NCBI GenBank assembly: GCA_965224095.1
Contig: OZ245039.1
Location: 2,852,001-2,916,000 of the forward strand
DNA length: 64,000 nt
DNA from: JBPEWY01 sp965224095
Lineage (GTDB): Bacteria; Bacteroidota; Bacteroidia; Flavobacteriales; Flavobacteriaceae
Direction of reading: 5' to 3'
Positions 26,312-35,784 of the stretch are shown one piece after another; position 1 is the first letter of the stretch, and every line of letters begins with the position of its first letter. The notes beneath the pieces were generated by a model. It worked only from the letters and a program-made list of their open reading frames with translations. It was not told the DNA's origin and searched no databases. Position numbers and translations under genes: made by a program.

Positions 26312-26516
26312 TAGCAGTATACTAATATTTTAATATACCTCCCAGCTTATTTTGTTTTGGTAAATACAACCCCTAAATCGTTAGATGCGTTGTTAATAAA
26401 AATATAATGATACGTTAAAGCCCGCGAAGGGATGTTAATTTTTTATTAAATACCTGTTGATAGTGTAACTAAGCCGTTAAATTGATGTCTTTAAGCCAAA
26501 CAACCTAACCTTTAAT

Positions 26517-29177
26517 ATGACTCTTAAAACCACCATTGTCAGTGCGGTATTTGTATTTTCATTTATTTTCGCACGTAGTCAGGACAGTATTTCATCAAGC
26601 ACAAAAACGAAACGAATTTATGTTACAAAATCCATAGGTCAGAATGCTCCGCCCGAAATAGACGGATTATTGAATGATGATATATGGGATATTGTAGAAT
26701 GGCAAAGCAATTTTACCCAATGGCGCCCGGATGCCGATACACCACCCAGCTATCAAACAAAATTTAAGATTATATACGACAGGAAAAATATTTATATGGC
26801 CATTCGTATGTATGACGATGAACCGGATAAAATTGTAAAACGCCTGTCGCGGAGAGACGGATTTAATGGCGATTGGATAGAAATAAACTTCGATAGTTAC
26901 CACGATCTTCGTACGGGTTTTTCCTTTAATGTCACGGCAGCGGGAGTAAAAGGTGATGAGTTTATCTCAAATAACGGGAATAACTGGGATGGTAGCTGGA
27001 ACCCTATTTGGTATACCAGGACCAATATTGACGATGAAGGATGGACGGCCGAATTAAAAATACCCTTTACCCAATTGCGTTTCGGAAATGCTAAAGAACA
27101 AATCTGGGGACTTCAGGTTAACCGACGGTTTTTTAGAAATGAAGAGCGCTCACTGTGGCAACCGGTTGCAGCCGATGCACCGGGCTGGGTAAGTGAGATG
27201 GGTGAATTACATGGCCTGATTGATCTGGAACCGCAGAAACAATTGGAAATCCAGCCCTTTGGAGTGGCTCAATTGGAAACCTACCCGGAAGAACCCGGAA
27301 ACCCTTTTAGAGATGGAAGCGATGTTAAACTTAATGGAGGTGTCGATGCAAAAATCGGGATCACCAACGACCTTACACTGGACTTAACCATTAACCCGGA
27401 TTTTGGTCAGGTGGAGGCCGACCCTTCGTCGATCACACTCGATGGGTTTGAGATCTTTTTTAATGAGCAACGTCCTTTTTTTGTTGAGAATAAAAATATT
27501 TTTGATTATCGGTTTTCCAATTCCATGGCCGGCAATACCTTTGGTTTTGACAATTTGTTTTTTTCAAGGAGAATTGGAAGAAGCCCGCAGGGATATCCCG
27601 ACACACAGGACGGCGAATTTGTCAACCAACCTCAGAACACTACTATTTTAGGGGCGGCAAAATTCAGCGGAAAAACAAGAAACGGATGGTCTATCGGGCT
27701 CCTGGAAAGTATGACCTCAAAAGAATATGCCGAAATAGATAACTCCGGAGATCGTCGGGAAGAACTCGTCGAGCCCTTTACCAATTATTTGGTAAGCAGA
27801 TTACAAAAAGATTTTAACAATCAGAACACGTTTATCGGAGGTATTTTTACGGCTACCAATAGGAATCTGACCGATAATCTTGATTTTTTACATAAGTCTG
27901 CGTATACAGGAGGTCTGGACTTTAAACATCAATGGAAAAACAGAGCCTGGTATGTTGGAGGAAATTTGGTTTTTAGCAGAGTTCAGGGAAGCAAGGAAGC
28001 TATACAGGCTACACAGGAATCGCAAAGGCATTTATTTCACAGGGTCGATGCCGCTCATGTAGAAGTAGATCCGAATCGTACTTCCCTGACCGGAACCGGA
28101 GGAAATATTCAAATTGGAAAAGCGGCAAATGGAAGCTGGCGCTTTGAAAGTGGATTTACATGGAGATCTCCCGAATTGGAATTAAACGACCTGGGCTTTC
28201 AAAGACAGGCCGATGATTTAAGACATTATACCTGGGTGGGGTATAGGATTCTGAAACCCAAGGGAATATTCAGAACGCTGGGAATAAATTATAACCACTG
28301 GAGTGCATGGGATTTTGACGGGAATCATAATTTATTACAGTGGAACGTTAATAGTTGGGCTAATTTCCAGAATAATTGGTTTGGAAATATTGGATTCAAC
28401 TACCGGCCCGTACGGCATTCAAATTTTGCATTACGGGGAGGTCCCCGACTGAGGATTTCTCCCTTTGTAAACTATTGGAATAGTGTTGGAACCGACAATC
28501 GTAAAAAAGTAAGGTTGAATCTGTTTCACAATGGGGGAAAGGCAACAGACAACTCGTTTAACTTTTTCAATATAGGTGGAGGGATAACCTACAGGCCCAT
28601 GGATGCCCTGCGAGTTTCCGTAAATCCTTCGTATAATATAAACAATGACAAATTGCAATTTGTTAGTAATGTGGAAACAGATACAGATACGAAATACATT
28701 AATGCTAAGATCGAACAACGAACACTAAGTATGTCTCTACGCGTAAATTATACGGTTAATCCAAATCTCACCATCCAATACTGGGGGCAGCCTTTTATTT
28801 CAAGAGGGCGTTATATGAATTTCAAAACCATAAAGAATGCACAGGCAAGGAATTTTGAGAATCGTTTTACGCCGTATAGTAATACACAATTAAACTATAA
28901 TTCGGTTGATGACATCTATGAGATCGATGAAGATGTAAACGGGACTATCGATTATACTTTTGGGAATCCTGACTTTTCATTCGTACAATTCCGTTCTAAT
29001 CTGGTGGTACGCTGGGAATATATTCCGGGGAGCGAATTGTTTTTTGTATGGTCGCAGGGAATCAGCGGATCGGGAAACCCCGCAGATTCTTTATTTGAAA
29101 GCCTGGATGATCAGATCGTAAAAGGCCAGCCCGATAATATATTCCTGATCAAAGCAACCTATAGATTCCTGTTTTAA
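26517..29177 (+). CDS. DUF5916 outer-membrane protein with CBM9-like domain
   Basis: An 886-residue exported protein: signal peptide (TIVSAVFVFSFIFARSQ), a CBM9-like beta-sandwich (about 35-225, IDGLLNDDIWDIVEW ... FGNAKEQIWGLQVNR), then the DUF5916 region, which begins around LDLTINPDFGQVEADPS and NEQRPFFVENKNIF and continues as long amphipathic strands ending in an aromatic residue (KATYRFLF). The C-terminal part is probably an outer-membrane barrel. Members of this family are widespread in Bacteroidota and often mislabelled as hydrolases; the function is not established. Confidence 0.88.
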   Translation: MTLKTTIVSAVFVFSFIFARSQDSISSSTKTKRIYVTKSIGQNAPPEIDGLLNDDIWDIVEWQSNFTQWRPDADTPPSYQTKFKIIYDRKNIYMAIRMYDDEPDKIVKRLSRRDGFNGDWIEINFDSYHDLRTGFSFNVTAAGVKGDEFISNNGNNWDGSWNPIWYTRTNIDDEGWTAELKIPFTQLRFGNAKEQIWGLQVNRRFFRNEERSLWQPVAADAPGWVSEMGELHGLIDLEPQKQLEIQPFGVAQLETYPEEPGNPFRDGSDVKLNGGVDAKIGITNDLTLDLTINPDFGQVEADPSSITLDGFEIFFNEQRPFFVENKNIFDYRFSNSMAGNTFGFDNLFFSRRIGRSPQGYPDTQDGEFVNQPQNTTILGAAKFSGKTRNGWSIGLLESMTSKEYAEIDNSGDRREELVEPFTNYLVSRLQKDFNNQNTFIGGIFTATNRNLTDNLDFLHKSAYTGGLDFKHQWKNRAWYVGGNLVFSRVQGSKEAIQATQESQRHLFHRVDAAHVEVDPNRTSLTGTGGNIQIGKAANGSWRFESGFTWRSPELELNDLGFQRQADDLRHYTWVGYRILKPKGIFRTLGINYNHWSAWDFDGNHNLLQWNVNSWANFQNNWFGNIGFNYRPVRHSNFALRGGPRLRISPFVNYWNSVGTDNRKKVRLNLFHNGGKATDNSFNFFNIGGGITYRPMDALRVSVNPSYNINNDKLQFVSNVETDTDTKYINAKIEQRTLSMSLRVNYTVNPNLTIQYWGQPFISRGRYMNFKTIKNAQARNFENRFTPYSNTQLNYNSVDDIYEIDEDVNGTIDYTFGNPDFSFVQFRSNLVVRWEYIPGSELFFVWSQGISGSGNPADSLFESLDDQIVKGQPDNIFLIKATYRFLF

Positions 29178-29195
29178 CAGAGCACGGTACTATAT

Positions 29196-30290
29196 TTAGT
29201 CGGTGTAAAGTTCAATATTATTATAAAAAGAACTTAAAGCAAACCAGTAACTCACCACAGAATTAACGGGGGTTAGTTGCTCACCGGCTCTGGAACCCGT
29301 TAGCGCTTTACCAAAAACAGACCATTCGTTTCCTTCATGATCTTTGAAGAAAACATCCGAATTGGTATGTGCGTATTGGAATTCCAGGCTTTCCTGAGAA
29401 GCATTTAATTCAAAAGCTTTAATAAGAGTCTCATTTCCAACGATTAAAATATTTTTGGCATGTAAACTTTCTCTGATATGCTTTCCGCCGGAAAAATTGC
29501 TAAATCGATATGCTTTTGAAGTGCTTTTATCCAGGATAGCAAATACTCTTTCCTTTTTATGCAGGCGCTCATCCAGTTTTGCCACTGGAAAAATAAGGGC
29601 ATTATCCGTTTTATAGGAACCGTAGGGATATACGTTATAATTCCTGGAGAACCCGGTATTTAAGCTTAAAACATCCGAATCAGGATAGAGCGTTTTCCAG
29701 GTTTTCCAATTGGTTTCCACAATATTGATATTTTGCGGCACGGACCCTTGCAGGCTGCCATTTACACATTCCTGAAGAAGCTGAGACCAGTTGCTATCTG
29801 TATTTCTATCGTATAAAATGAGATTGGCATTATATAACAAACCGGAAACTCCAAAGGTAGTAGGGGTTTCATTAATGGTTCGGTCCCACCCAAAAGCTGT
29901 CCCCGTTAGGGGGCAGTAGGAAACAGTAAAAACCTCATTTTGTATCTCATCGTTAACTACTTCATGCCAGTCCAGAATGGTATGAGGGTATGCTCTGGCA
30001 ACCGATCCGATAAGCACCCCGATAACGAGGTCATCATCATTTAAAAATGCGGCTCCGGCTTCATTAGCTTTTACAAAAACAGGAGTATCAATTGATGGAA
30101 TTCCATCTTTCCCAGGCCCTCCGTCAACTACCTGAGATACAGGAATCGACCAGGTTCCGGAACCCGAGGGGTTTTGTCCGCCTGGAGAACCACCGGGGCC
30201 GGAAGTCCCTTCCGAAGGGTCTCCTCCGTCACTACAGGCGATCATAGAAAAAGACAAGACAAAAGCGAGGAAAAAATGTGTTTTTTTCAT
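29196..30290 (-). CDS. DUF3179 domain lipoprotein
   Basis: A 364-residue lipoprotein: signal FFLAFVLSFSMIAC with the lipidated Cys in the lipobox, then a Gly/Ser/Pro-rich linker (SEGTSGPGGSPGGQNPSG), then the DUF3179 domain with the characteristic VSYCPLTGTAFGWDR and FGVSGLLYNANLILYDR stretches. The biochemical role is unknown. Its start overlaps the end of the upstream channel-like gene by 4 bases (ATGA), so they are cotranscribed. Confidence 0.9.
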   Translation of the reverse strand: MKKTHFFLAFVLSFSMIACSDGGDPSEGTSGPGGSPGGQNPSGSGTWSIPVSQVVDGGPGKDGIPSIDTPVFVKANEAGAAFLNDDDLVIGVLIGSVARAYPHTILDWHEVVNDEIQNEVFTVSYCPLTGTAFGWDRTINETPTTFGVSGLLYNANLILYDRNTDSNWSQLLQECVNGSLQGSVPQNINIVETNWKTWKTLYPDSDVLSLNTGFSRNYNVYPYGSYKTDNALIFPVAKLDERLHKKERVFAILDKSTSKAYRFSNFSGGKHIRESLHAKNILIVGNETLIKAFELNASQESLEFQYAHTNSDVFFKDHEGNEWSVFGKALTGSRAGEQLTPVNSVVSYWFALSSFYNNIELYTD

Positions 30291-31267
30291 AACGATTGGT
30301 TTATGGGATTCAGTTTTGTTTTTCTCGGAATCCGGTACAATAATCCCGTAGTTAATCTATAGGTAGGCGTTAGCTGGGTTCCATCGACATTGCTGTATAA
30401 GGGTATCTCAAATTTGGTTGAGAAGCTGAGATTTGGCGTAATATTCATACCAAAACCGGGAATGAGAAATATCCATTCCCCTCCGGTATTGGGTAAATCA
30501 AATCCTCCAGTTTTATCCCGCTGGGCATTTCTGTATTTTACGGATACACCGGGATTGGTTACCGCATTGAATAGCAGAAATTGATCGGAAAAATTTAGAA
30601 ATGCCTGAAGTTCATTGCCAAACTTATAAGTGGTAGTACCTAAATACGAGTCATTAGTTCCCGTATCTCTGTAAACAAGCCGGGAAGAAAAAGTTAAGGT
30701 TGGACGAAAAGTGAAATTCTTTGAGAGAGAAGCCCAGTAAATAATATCCCAGGCATTACTGCCTGGCTGTAAATCTGCATTATAGGTAATTCCCTGGTCA
30801 TTGACTTCCGTAGAAGATCCCAGCGGAATTTTAGCTCCGACTCCCAGACGTATAGAACTGCTTTCACCCAGCGCATTGGGAAAATCGTATTTTAAGAGAA
30901 GTACCGCATCTCCTAAACCGGAGGTGTTGCTGAGCGTACTGTTTCCAAACTGTGTAATATTTCTCCGTTGATTGATCCAGGTAAACAGGCCTTCTACGGA
31001 AAGCCGGTTTGTTATAGAATATCCTGCATTTAATAAAACCGAATGCGTAATTCTTAACCGTGAATTATCATCCAGCGTCACAGTTCCGTCGTTAAGTGTA
31101 TTTAAATGGTTGTAATCGTAATGAATTCCGACAAGCACGGTGCCTTTTTCCGCTGAAGCTAAACCCAGGTTGTTGGATAAAGGAATTCCGCCCGAACAAC
31201 ATGTTTGAGAAAAGGATTGAAAAGATGGAAAAGCACCGATAAAAACACAAAGGAATAGCACTCGCAT
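30287..31267 (-). CDS. outer-membrane channel-like beta-barrel protein
   Basis: A 326-residue protein with a signal peptide (VLFLCVFIGAFPSFQSFSQ) and a mature N-terminus with a Cys pair (TCCSGG). The rest is a succession of amphipathic strands (GTVLVGIHYDYNHL, RLSVEGLFTWINQRR, SIRLGVGAKIPLGSS, LSFSTKFEIPLYS) like barrel proteins of the phenol-degradation MetA/transporter type. The substrate is unknown. It is the first gene of a pair with the DUF3179 lipoprotein. Confidence 0.75.
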   Translation of the reverse strand: MRVLFLCVFIGAFPSFQSFSQTCCSGGIPLSNNLGLASAEKGTVLVGIHYDYNHLNTLNDGTVTLDDNSRLRITHSVLLNAGYSITNRLSVEGLFTWINQRRNITQFGNSTLSNTSGLGDAVLLLKYDFPNALGESSSIRLGVGAKIPLGSSTEVNDQGITYNADLQPGSNAWDIIYWASLSKNFTFRPTLTFSSRLVYRDTGTNDSYLGTTTYKFGNELQAFLNFSDQFLLFNAVTNPGVSVKYRNAQRDKTGGFDLPNTGGEWIFLIPGFGMNITPNLSFSTKFEIPLYSNVDGTQLTPTYRLTTGLLYRIPRKTKLNPINQSL

Positions 31268-31361
31268 ATAACCGCTGTTTACTAGGCTGAGTCGTGGACA
31301 CCTGTAGTTCCTTACTGATGGCGAAGGGCTTTAACACTTGATATGCCCTGGAAATAGTGGG

Positions 31362-32354
31362 TTATTGGAGTATTCCCAATGTATTTATATCAACTCTGTA
31401 AATATTTCCCATTCCGTTTAAAACGCTATTCGATAAACTTTCCAGTTGAGAAACCGAATCGATCTTTACAACATCTGTTCTCTGCCGGTTACTGGTAAAA
31501 TAAAAGTTGCCGGAGTTAAAATCGATAAACGGACAGAAATCTAATTTTTCCGAATTAATTGTGGTACCCATGTTTTGGGCCGTCATCCAGTTTCCCACGC
31601 TGTCTTTAACACTGTAATACAGATCGCCTCCGCCCAGGCCGTCTTCCCTTCCAAACGAACTAAAAACCAGGAGATCTTCCCCGGGACTTATGTAGGCATT
31701 AAATTCAAAAGTACTGGAATTAATTTTTTCATCCAGCGGCACTGGATTTTGGTAAACACCATTTTCATATCGACTCACAAAAATATCTTCCCGCCCAATT
31801 CCGTCGCTACGGGTAGCTGTGAAATAAAGGGTTCCGTTTTTGCTGACGGAAGGGTAAAATTCATCTCCCTCCGTATTGATCACTTTAGATAATGGCTTCG
31901 GACGACTCCATGTATCTTCGTGTTTTTGCGATACCCAAATATTGTAATCTCTTCTCTCGGAAAGGCTGTCAAGAGGCCGGTTCGAGGCAAAGAAAAGCTG
32001 TTTCCCGTCAGGAGCGTAAAAGGGTTCTATATCATTGTATGTTCCCGAGAAAGACACAATGTTTTTCTTTCCCCAGCTATTATTTTCTTTCTTAACAACT
32101 ACCAAACAGCGTTGTGTTTGATTATAATTGCCCAGTGTATACATAAATTCACTTCCGTCCGGAGCAATGGCCATATCTCTTTCGTAAAGTCTCGTGGAAA
32201 TAAATCCTTCCGAAAACAGTGCAGGCAATGGAGGTACACTATCCAAATTCACAGGATCGGCAACAACCTCTGGTATTTCACGGCTGTTATTTTTACAGGC
32301 CGTGAATAAAATGAAAAGGCATAATATAAAAAGACGTTCGTTAAAATATTTCAT
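31362..32354 (-). CDS. PD40/TolB-like beta-propeller lipoprotein
   Basis: From the ATG at 32354 (MKYFNERLF) the protein has 330 residues: a lipoprotein signal ending in LFTAC, then repeated WD40-like (PD40) blades such as YDIEPFYAPDGKQLFFASNRP, EGDEFYPSVSKNGTLYFTA and EFNAYISPGEDLLVFSSFG, which build a six-blade propeller like TolB or the N-terminal part of OmpA-type T9SS proteins. There is no catalytic domain. It probably sits at the outer membrane as a binding platform. A start 15 bases upstream is less likely because it lengthens the signal peptide. Confidence 0.85.
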   Translation of the reverse strand: MKYFNERLFILCLFILFTACKNNSREIPEVVADPVNLDSVPPLPALFSEGFISTRLYERDMAIAPDGSEFMYTLGNYNQTQRCLVVVKKENNSWGKKNIVSFSGTYNDIEPFYAPDGKQLFFASNRPLDSLSERRDYNIWVSQKHEDTWSRPKPLSKVINTEGDEFYPSVSKNGTLYFTATRSDGIGREDIFVSRYENGVYQNPVPLDEKINSSTFEFNAYISPGEDLLVFSSFGREDGLGGGDLYYSVKDSVGNWMTAQNMGTTINSEKLDFCPFIDFNSGNFYFTSNRQRTDVVKIDSVSQLESLSNSVLNGMGNIYRVDINTLGILQ

Positions 32355-32525
32355 AGGAGTTTCACTCAAGAATGAGTAATTGGGTTTTGATTGGTATTGC
32401 GAATGAAAATATAAAAAACTATGTTGAAATCAAGATGTATTAAGAAAGGATTAACAAAGCAAAATGGTTTTTTAGCCTTGTTAATCCCTTTACAAAACGC
32501 AAGAAAAATTAAAATTCACAGAGCT

Positions 32526-33446
32526 TTATTCAACAGGGATATAAAAATCTACAATACATTTTCTTTGTGGATCCTGGTTAAAATCGTTGTGATAAATTTC
32601 GAAAGGATCTCTGTCTCTTTTTTGATATCCGTTTTCGTTCATCCATACAAATAATCCGCTCCAGGCTTTTTCAAATTCTTCCGGTCTTATTTCATATCTG
32701 GCCACGATATGTTTCCCTGACCTAATGGACGTCAACCCTATTTCCCCAACTGCTTTAACCGGGCTATTCAGAATAATGCACGCGCTCATTCGTACTTTAG
32801 ATGCTTCGGTAATTTTAAAGCTGTCGTGATAAATGGTTGCCATTTTTAGATCAGGATGATCCATAAGTCCTAAAGGACGAGCCCAGGCCATTAATTTATT
32901 AAAGGAATTTGCCAGCCCTTTTTCACCGATATGGGTGATAAAGGCAACTTCCATTTCAGGAGTTTGTTCGATTTTGATTGTTGCATTCATTGTAATCCAG
33001 TTTTTAAGATTATTTAGATTACAAATGTATTCCTGAAAAAGCCCGGACTTTTGTCCATTCTTGCTATCTTCTTTGCATATCTTGCTATATTTTCCGGGAC
33101 TTATGTTTCTGAATTCGGAAGGACTTAAACCGTAATATTTCTTAAAGGCTCTGGAAAAGGAAGCGTTACTGTGAAACCCATATCGGGTATAGATATCCGC
33201 GAGTGTAAGGTCCTTTCTCCTGAAAAGAAGAGAAGCTGTTTTTTCAATGCGCTTTCTGGTAATATAAGTATTGAGAGGTTCACCGGTTATAATCTTAAAA
33301 ATCCGATGAAAGTGAAATGGGGAATAATGTGCAATCCCCGAAACAATTTCAAGGTTTAACCTACCTTCCAGATGTTGATCAATAAAAAGAAGGGCCTTGT
33401 TAATACGACCTATATGGTCTTTTGAAATTTCAGAATGTGTTTTTAT
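32526..33446 (-). CDS. AraC-family regulator with GyrI-like effector domain, no canonical start codon
   Basis: One uninterrupted reading frame of about 306 codons on the minus strand. The first third encodes an AraC-type double helix-turn-helix (SGIAHYSPFHFHRIFK; then YGFHSNASFSRAFKKYYG and LSPSEFR), a linker follows, and the last 154 residues are a GyrI-like small-molecule-binding domain. This is the standard AraC-GyrI architecture. The frame has no usable ATG, GTG or TTG at its beginning: an ATG at 33455-33453 is followed at once by TAA (33452-33450), and the next plausible position is ATA (33446), which would give I/M-KTHSEISKDH. The first in-frame ATG (32990) would yield only the effector domain. 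It is either a recently inactivated gene, a sequencing error, or a gene using a non-standard start. Confidence 0.75.
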   Translation of the reverse strand: MKTHSEISKDHIGRINKALLFIDQHLEGRLNLEIVSGIAHYSPFHFHRIFKIITGEPLNTYITRKRIEKTASLLFRRKDLTLADIYTRYGFHSNASFSRAFKKYYGLSPSEFRNISPGKYSKICKEDSKNGQKSGLFQEYICNLNNLKNWITMNATIKIEQTPEMEVAFITHIGEKGLANSFNKLMAWARPLGLMDHPDLKMATIYHDSFKITEASKVRMSACIILNSPVKAVGEIGLTSIRSGKHIVARYEIRPEEFEKAWSGLFVWMNENGYQKRDRDPFEIYHNDFNQDPQRKCIVDFYIPVE

Positions 33447-33559
33447 GGCTTACATTTTAAAGAGGTAAAAATATACATTTCTTTTTTTTTTAAAATGTAA
33501 TTGTCTTATAACTAAGAAACTGAACAACCATATCAGAAGTGCAGGTCTTAACAAGCGGA

Positions 33560-34009
33560 TTACAGGCCGTATCTTTTCTTTGCGCTTGCTATTTGCTGCT
33601 GCTCGGTGGTTTCGGGATATATAATATAAGAGGGAGCAATAATGGGCTTTATATGGTCTACTTCTATTTTTATAATCGTGGAAAAAGGGAATTTCCCTTC
33701 GGTGATTTTCAGCAATTGATTATACATATCGGGAAAATCCGGATCCTGCTTTTCGATAAGATAAGCCGTACCCTTTAACTGATACCCTTTTTGGATTAAA
33801 ATATCAATAAAACTAAGGCATACCTTGTTATGATGTTTGATGTTTTTAACGGAATTCGGAGAGGCAATATTTGCAATGATAATGTAGTTTCCATAATAGT
33901 CAAACACTTCTTTCGGCGAAACGTTGGGTTGGTTTTCGGCAGAAACGGTGGCCAGCCAGCAAAGGACACTAGTATCGATATATTTTTTTATTTCAGGAGT
34001 TAAGGGCAT
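33560..34009 (-). CDS. pyridoxamine 5'-phosphate oxidase family (FMN-binding split barrel) protein
   Basis: A 149-residue split-barrel flavoprotein-like protein. LCWLATVSAENQPNVSPKEVF at the N-terminus and NYIIIANIASPNSVKNIKHHNKVCLSF in the middle are typical of small PNPOx-like proteins that bind FMN, F420 or haem. The substrate is unknown; it lacks the C-terminal part of true PdxH. It is 103 bases downstream of the NTF2-like gene on the same strand. Confidence 0.85.
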   Translation of the reverse strand: MPLTPEIKKYIDTSVLCWLATVSAENQPNVSPKEVFDYYGNYIIIANIASPNSVKNIKHHNKVCLSFIDILIQKGYQLKGTAYLIEKQDPDFPDMYNQLLKITEGKFPFSTIIKIEVDHIKPIIAPSYIIYPETTEQQQIASAKKRYGL

Positions 34010-34111
34010 GGGTTTTCCGGTTATTCAACGTATTGGTTTCCGAATGTTGTTTATGGAACAAAACGAAGGTATAGAAATTTATAAAGAGAGACTTAAACAA
34101 AATCAAATACC

Positions 34112-34492
34112 TTACATGTTCTTTTCATATTCCTCAGGGTTGGAAAGTTTTCTGTCATCACTTACCTCACCTTCAATATTGTAGTAGGATATAATTTGAT
34201 CGAGGCTCTTGTTTTTCATAAAATACCATTCACTCACATCTAATTTAAAATCACCCTGAATGGCCGTATAGCGAACACAGGCTTTGTTTTTTTCATAGAT
34301 CTCATCATGAATATCAAACCGATACCCGAGGAAATTATCCTTGTTGGCATCAACAAGGTTAATATACGATTCCTTTCCTTTAATAATCCCATAAGGGCTG
34401 GTGTGTGTAAAGTTTTCGGAAATGGGCAGTTGAAGAAAATTGCCTTCTTCCCATTTTTTAAACCAGACTTGTACTAATTTCTTTATGTCCAT
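34112..34492 (-). CDS. SnoaL/NTF2-like domain protein
   Basis: A 126-residue protein with the cone-shaped alpha+beta barrel pattern of the NTF2/SnoaL superfamily: an N-terminal helix (LVQVWFKKWEEGN), FTHTSPYGIIKGKESYINLV, and C-terminal strands (FKLDVSEWYFMKNKSLDQI). Members are isomerase-like enzymes or ligand-binding proteins; no catalytic assignment is possible. It starts 13 bases after the D-threonine-aldolase-like gene ends, so they are probably cotranscribed. Confidence 0.75.
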   Translation of the reverse strand: MDIKKLVQVWFKKWEEGNFLQLPISENFTHTSPYGIIKGKESYINLVDANKDNFLGYRFDIHDEIYEKNKACVRYTAIQGDFKLDVSEWYFMKNKSLDQIISYYNIEGEVSDDRKLSNPEEYEKNM

Positions 34493-34505
34493 AATATTTG
34501 AAAGG

Positions 34506-35588
34506 TTATTTTAATTTTGAAATACAGCGGCCGTCTGTGGTCAGGTAGTTTTTCATTAAATTAACGGTCATACATGAGTGTACCGGGAGAAGAATTAAAT
34601 AATCGCCTATTACATACGAATTTATAAGTTCTTCGGGAACCGAAATAATACCGTGCTCCTGCGATAAACTTTTTACATACATATGCGGAATTATATCACC
34701 CCATCCGCTTTCGGTTTTTTTTACAACCCTGCCGAATATGGTTTTTCCCTGATCTTCCATACGATCTTTTGAAAAATGAACACCTCCTCCGTAAACCACA
34801 ATTTCAGAGCGCTCATGATGGATAGCCACAATAGGACAAGCCATTGCAACCGAAATCTGGGAAACCGCACATGAGCCTATCTGAAGCTGCATCACATCGT
34901 AAAAAACAAAATTACCCGGGCGTATTTCATCAATACCGGTAAAGTAATTTGCCACACTGCAACCGGGCGTATCGCCTATTGATGTAATTACACCGGGATA
35001 CATGGGTTTATATTTATCTTTAAGTGCCTTCATGATCTCCAGGCTATTATGATGTACTCTTTGAATATCTCCGGTATTTCTGCACTGATAGGTATGCCCG
35101 GAATGCCCGAGAAATCCTTTAAAAGTAAGTTTTGGATCTGCCTGTATGATATCAAGTAATTTTTCAATAAAATCAGTGCGGTCGGGCTGTATCCCTGTTC
35201 GGTGAGTGCCTACATCTATTTTTAAAAATAAATTAACGGAAGCGGTGAGCTGTTCGGAGAGGGCCTGCAATCCGGTTTCATTTTCCACTAATAAATTTAG
35301 GGTAATTCTTTTTGCCAACTCATTAATGGCATTCATTTCCCGAATATTTACCGGAAAAGCAATGGTGATATCGTTCCATTCCTGAGCGAAATAGGTGGCC
35401 ATATACACCGAAGAAACGGTTATTTTACGAACTCCGACATCTTTGAACCACCTTCCTATTTCCAATGATTGATGTGTTTTGAAATGCGGGCGAAATGCGA
35501 CATTTGCACGCTTGGCTTTTGCCGCCATACGATGAATATTCTCTTTACACTTTTTTTCATCAAGTAATAAAGTAGGCGTTGTAATCAT
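34506..35588 (-). CDS. D-threonine aldolase-like PLP-dependent enzyme (alanine racemase fold)
   Basis: A 360-residue fold-type III PLP enzyme. The N-terminal barrel carries the PLP lysine in FRPHFKTHQS (about Lys37), and the C-terminal beta domain has the metal site His/Cys pattern near the end (ILLPVHSCMTVN) typical of D-threonine aldolase/D-serine dehydratase (DSD1-like) proteins. It probably cleaves or dehydrates a D-amino acid; the exact substrate is unclear. Its neighbours (NTF2-like and PNPOx-like proteins) do not point to a pathway. Confidence 0.87.
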   Translation of the reverse strand: MITTPTLLLDEKKCKENIHRMAAKAKRANVAFRPHFKTHQSLEIGRWFKDVGVRKITVSSVYMATYFAQEWNDITIAFPVNIREMNAINELAKRITLNLLVENETGLQALSEQLTASVNLFLKIDVGTHRTGIQPDRTDFIEKLLDIIQADPKLTFKGFLGHSGHTYQCRNTGDIQRVHHNSLEIMKALKDKYKPMYPGVITSIGDTPGCSVANYFTGIDEIRPGNFVFYDVMQLQIGSCAVSQISVAMACPIVAIHHERSEIVVYGGGVHFSKDRMEDQGKTIFGRVVKKTESGWGDIIPHMYVKSLSQEHGIISVPEELINSYVIGDYLILLPVHSCMTVNLMKNYLTTDGRCISKLK

Positions 35589-35784
35589 AAAACAAAATCG
35601 TGATGGGTTTTAGGTGAAAGCTATTTCCACCATTTTATCAAAATTACTAAAAACCATTATCAACAGTTTTCATTTTCCATCGTGAATAAATGTTTTGCAT
35701 TTAATTATTTGAATAGAAACTGGAAAGGCGCAGTAATATGGAAAATTTTATAAGCCGCCGGGAGCCTGGTAAAATATTTTATTT

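Noticed and set aside
32526..32990. Independent 154-residue GyrI-like protein
   Set aside because: The reading frame continues upstream into a complete AraC DNA-binding domain, so this is the C-terminal part of a larger regulator whose start codon is missing.
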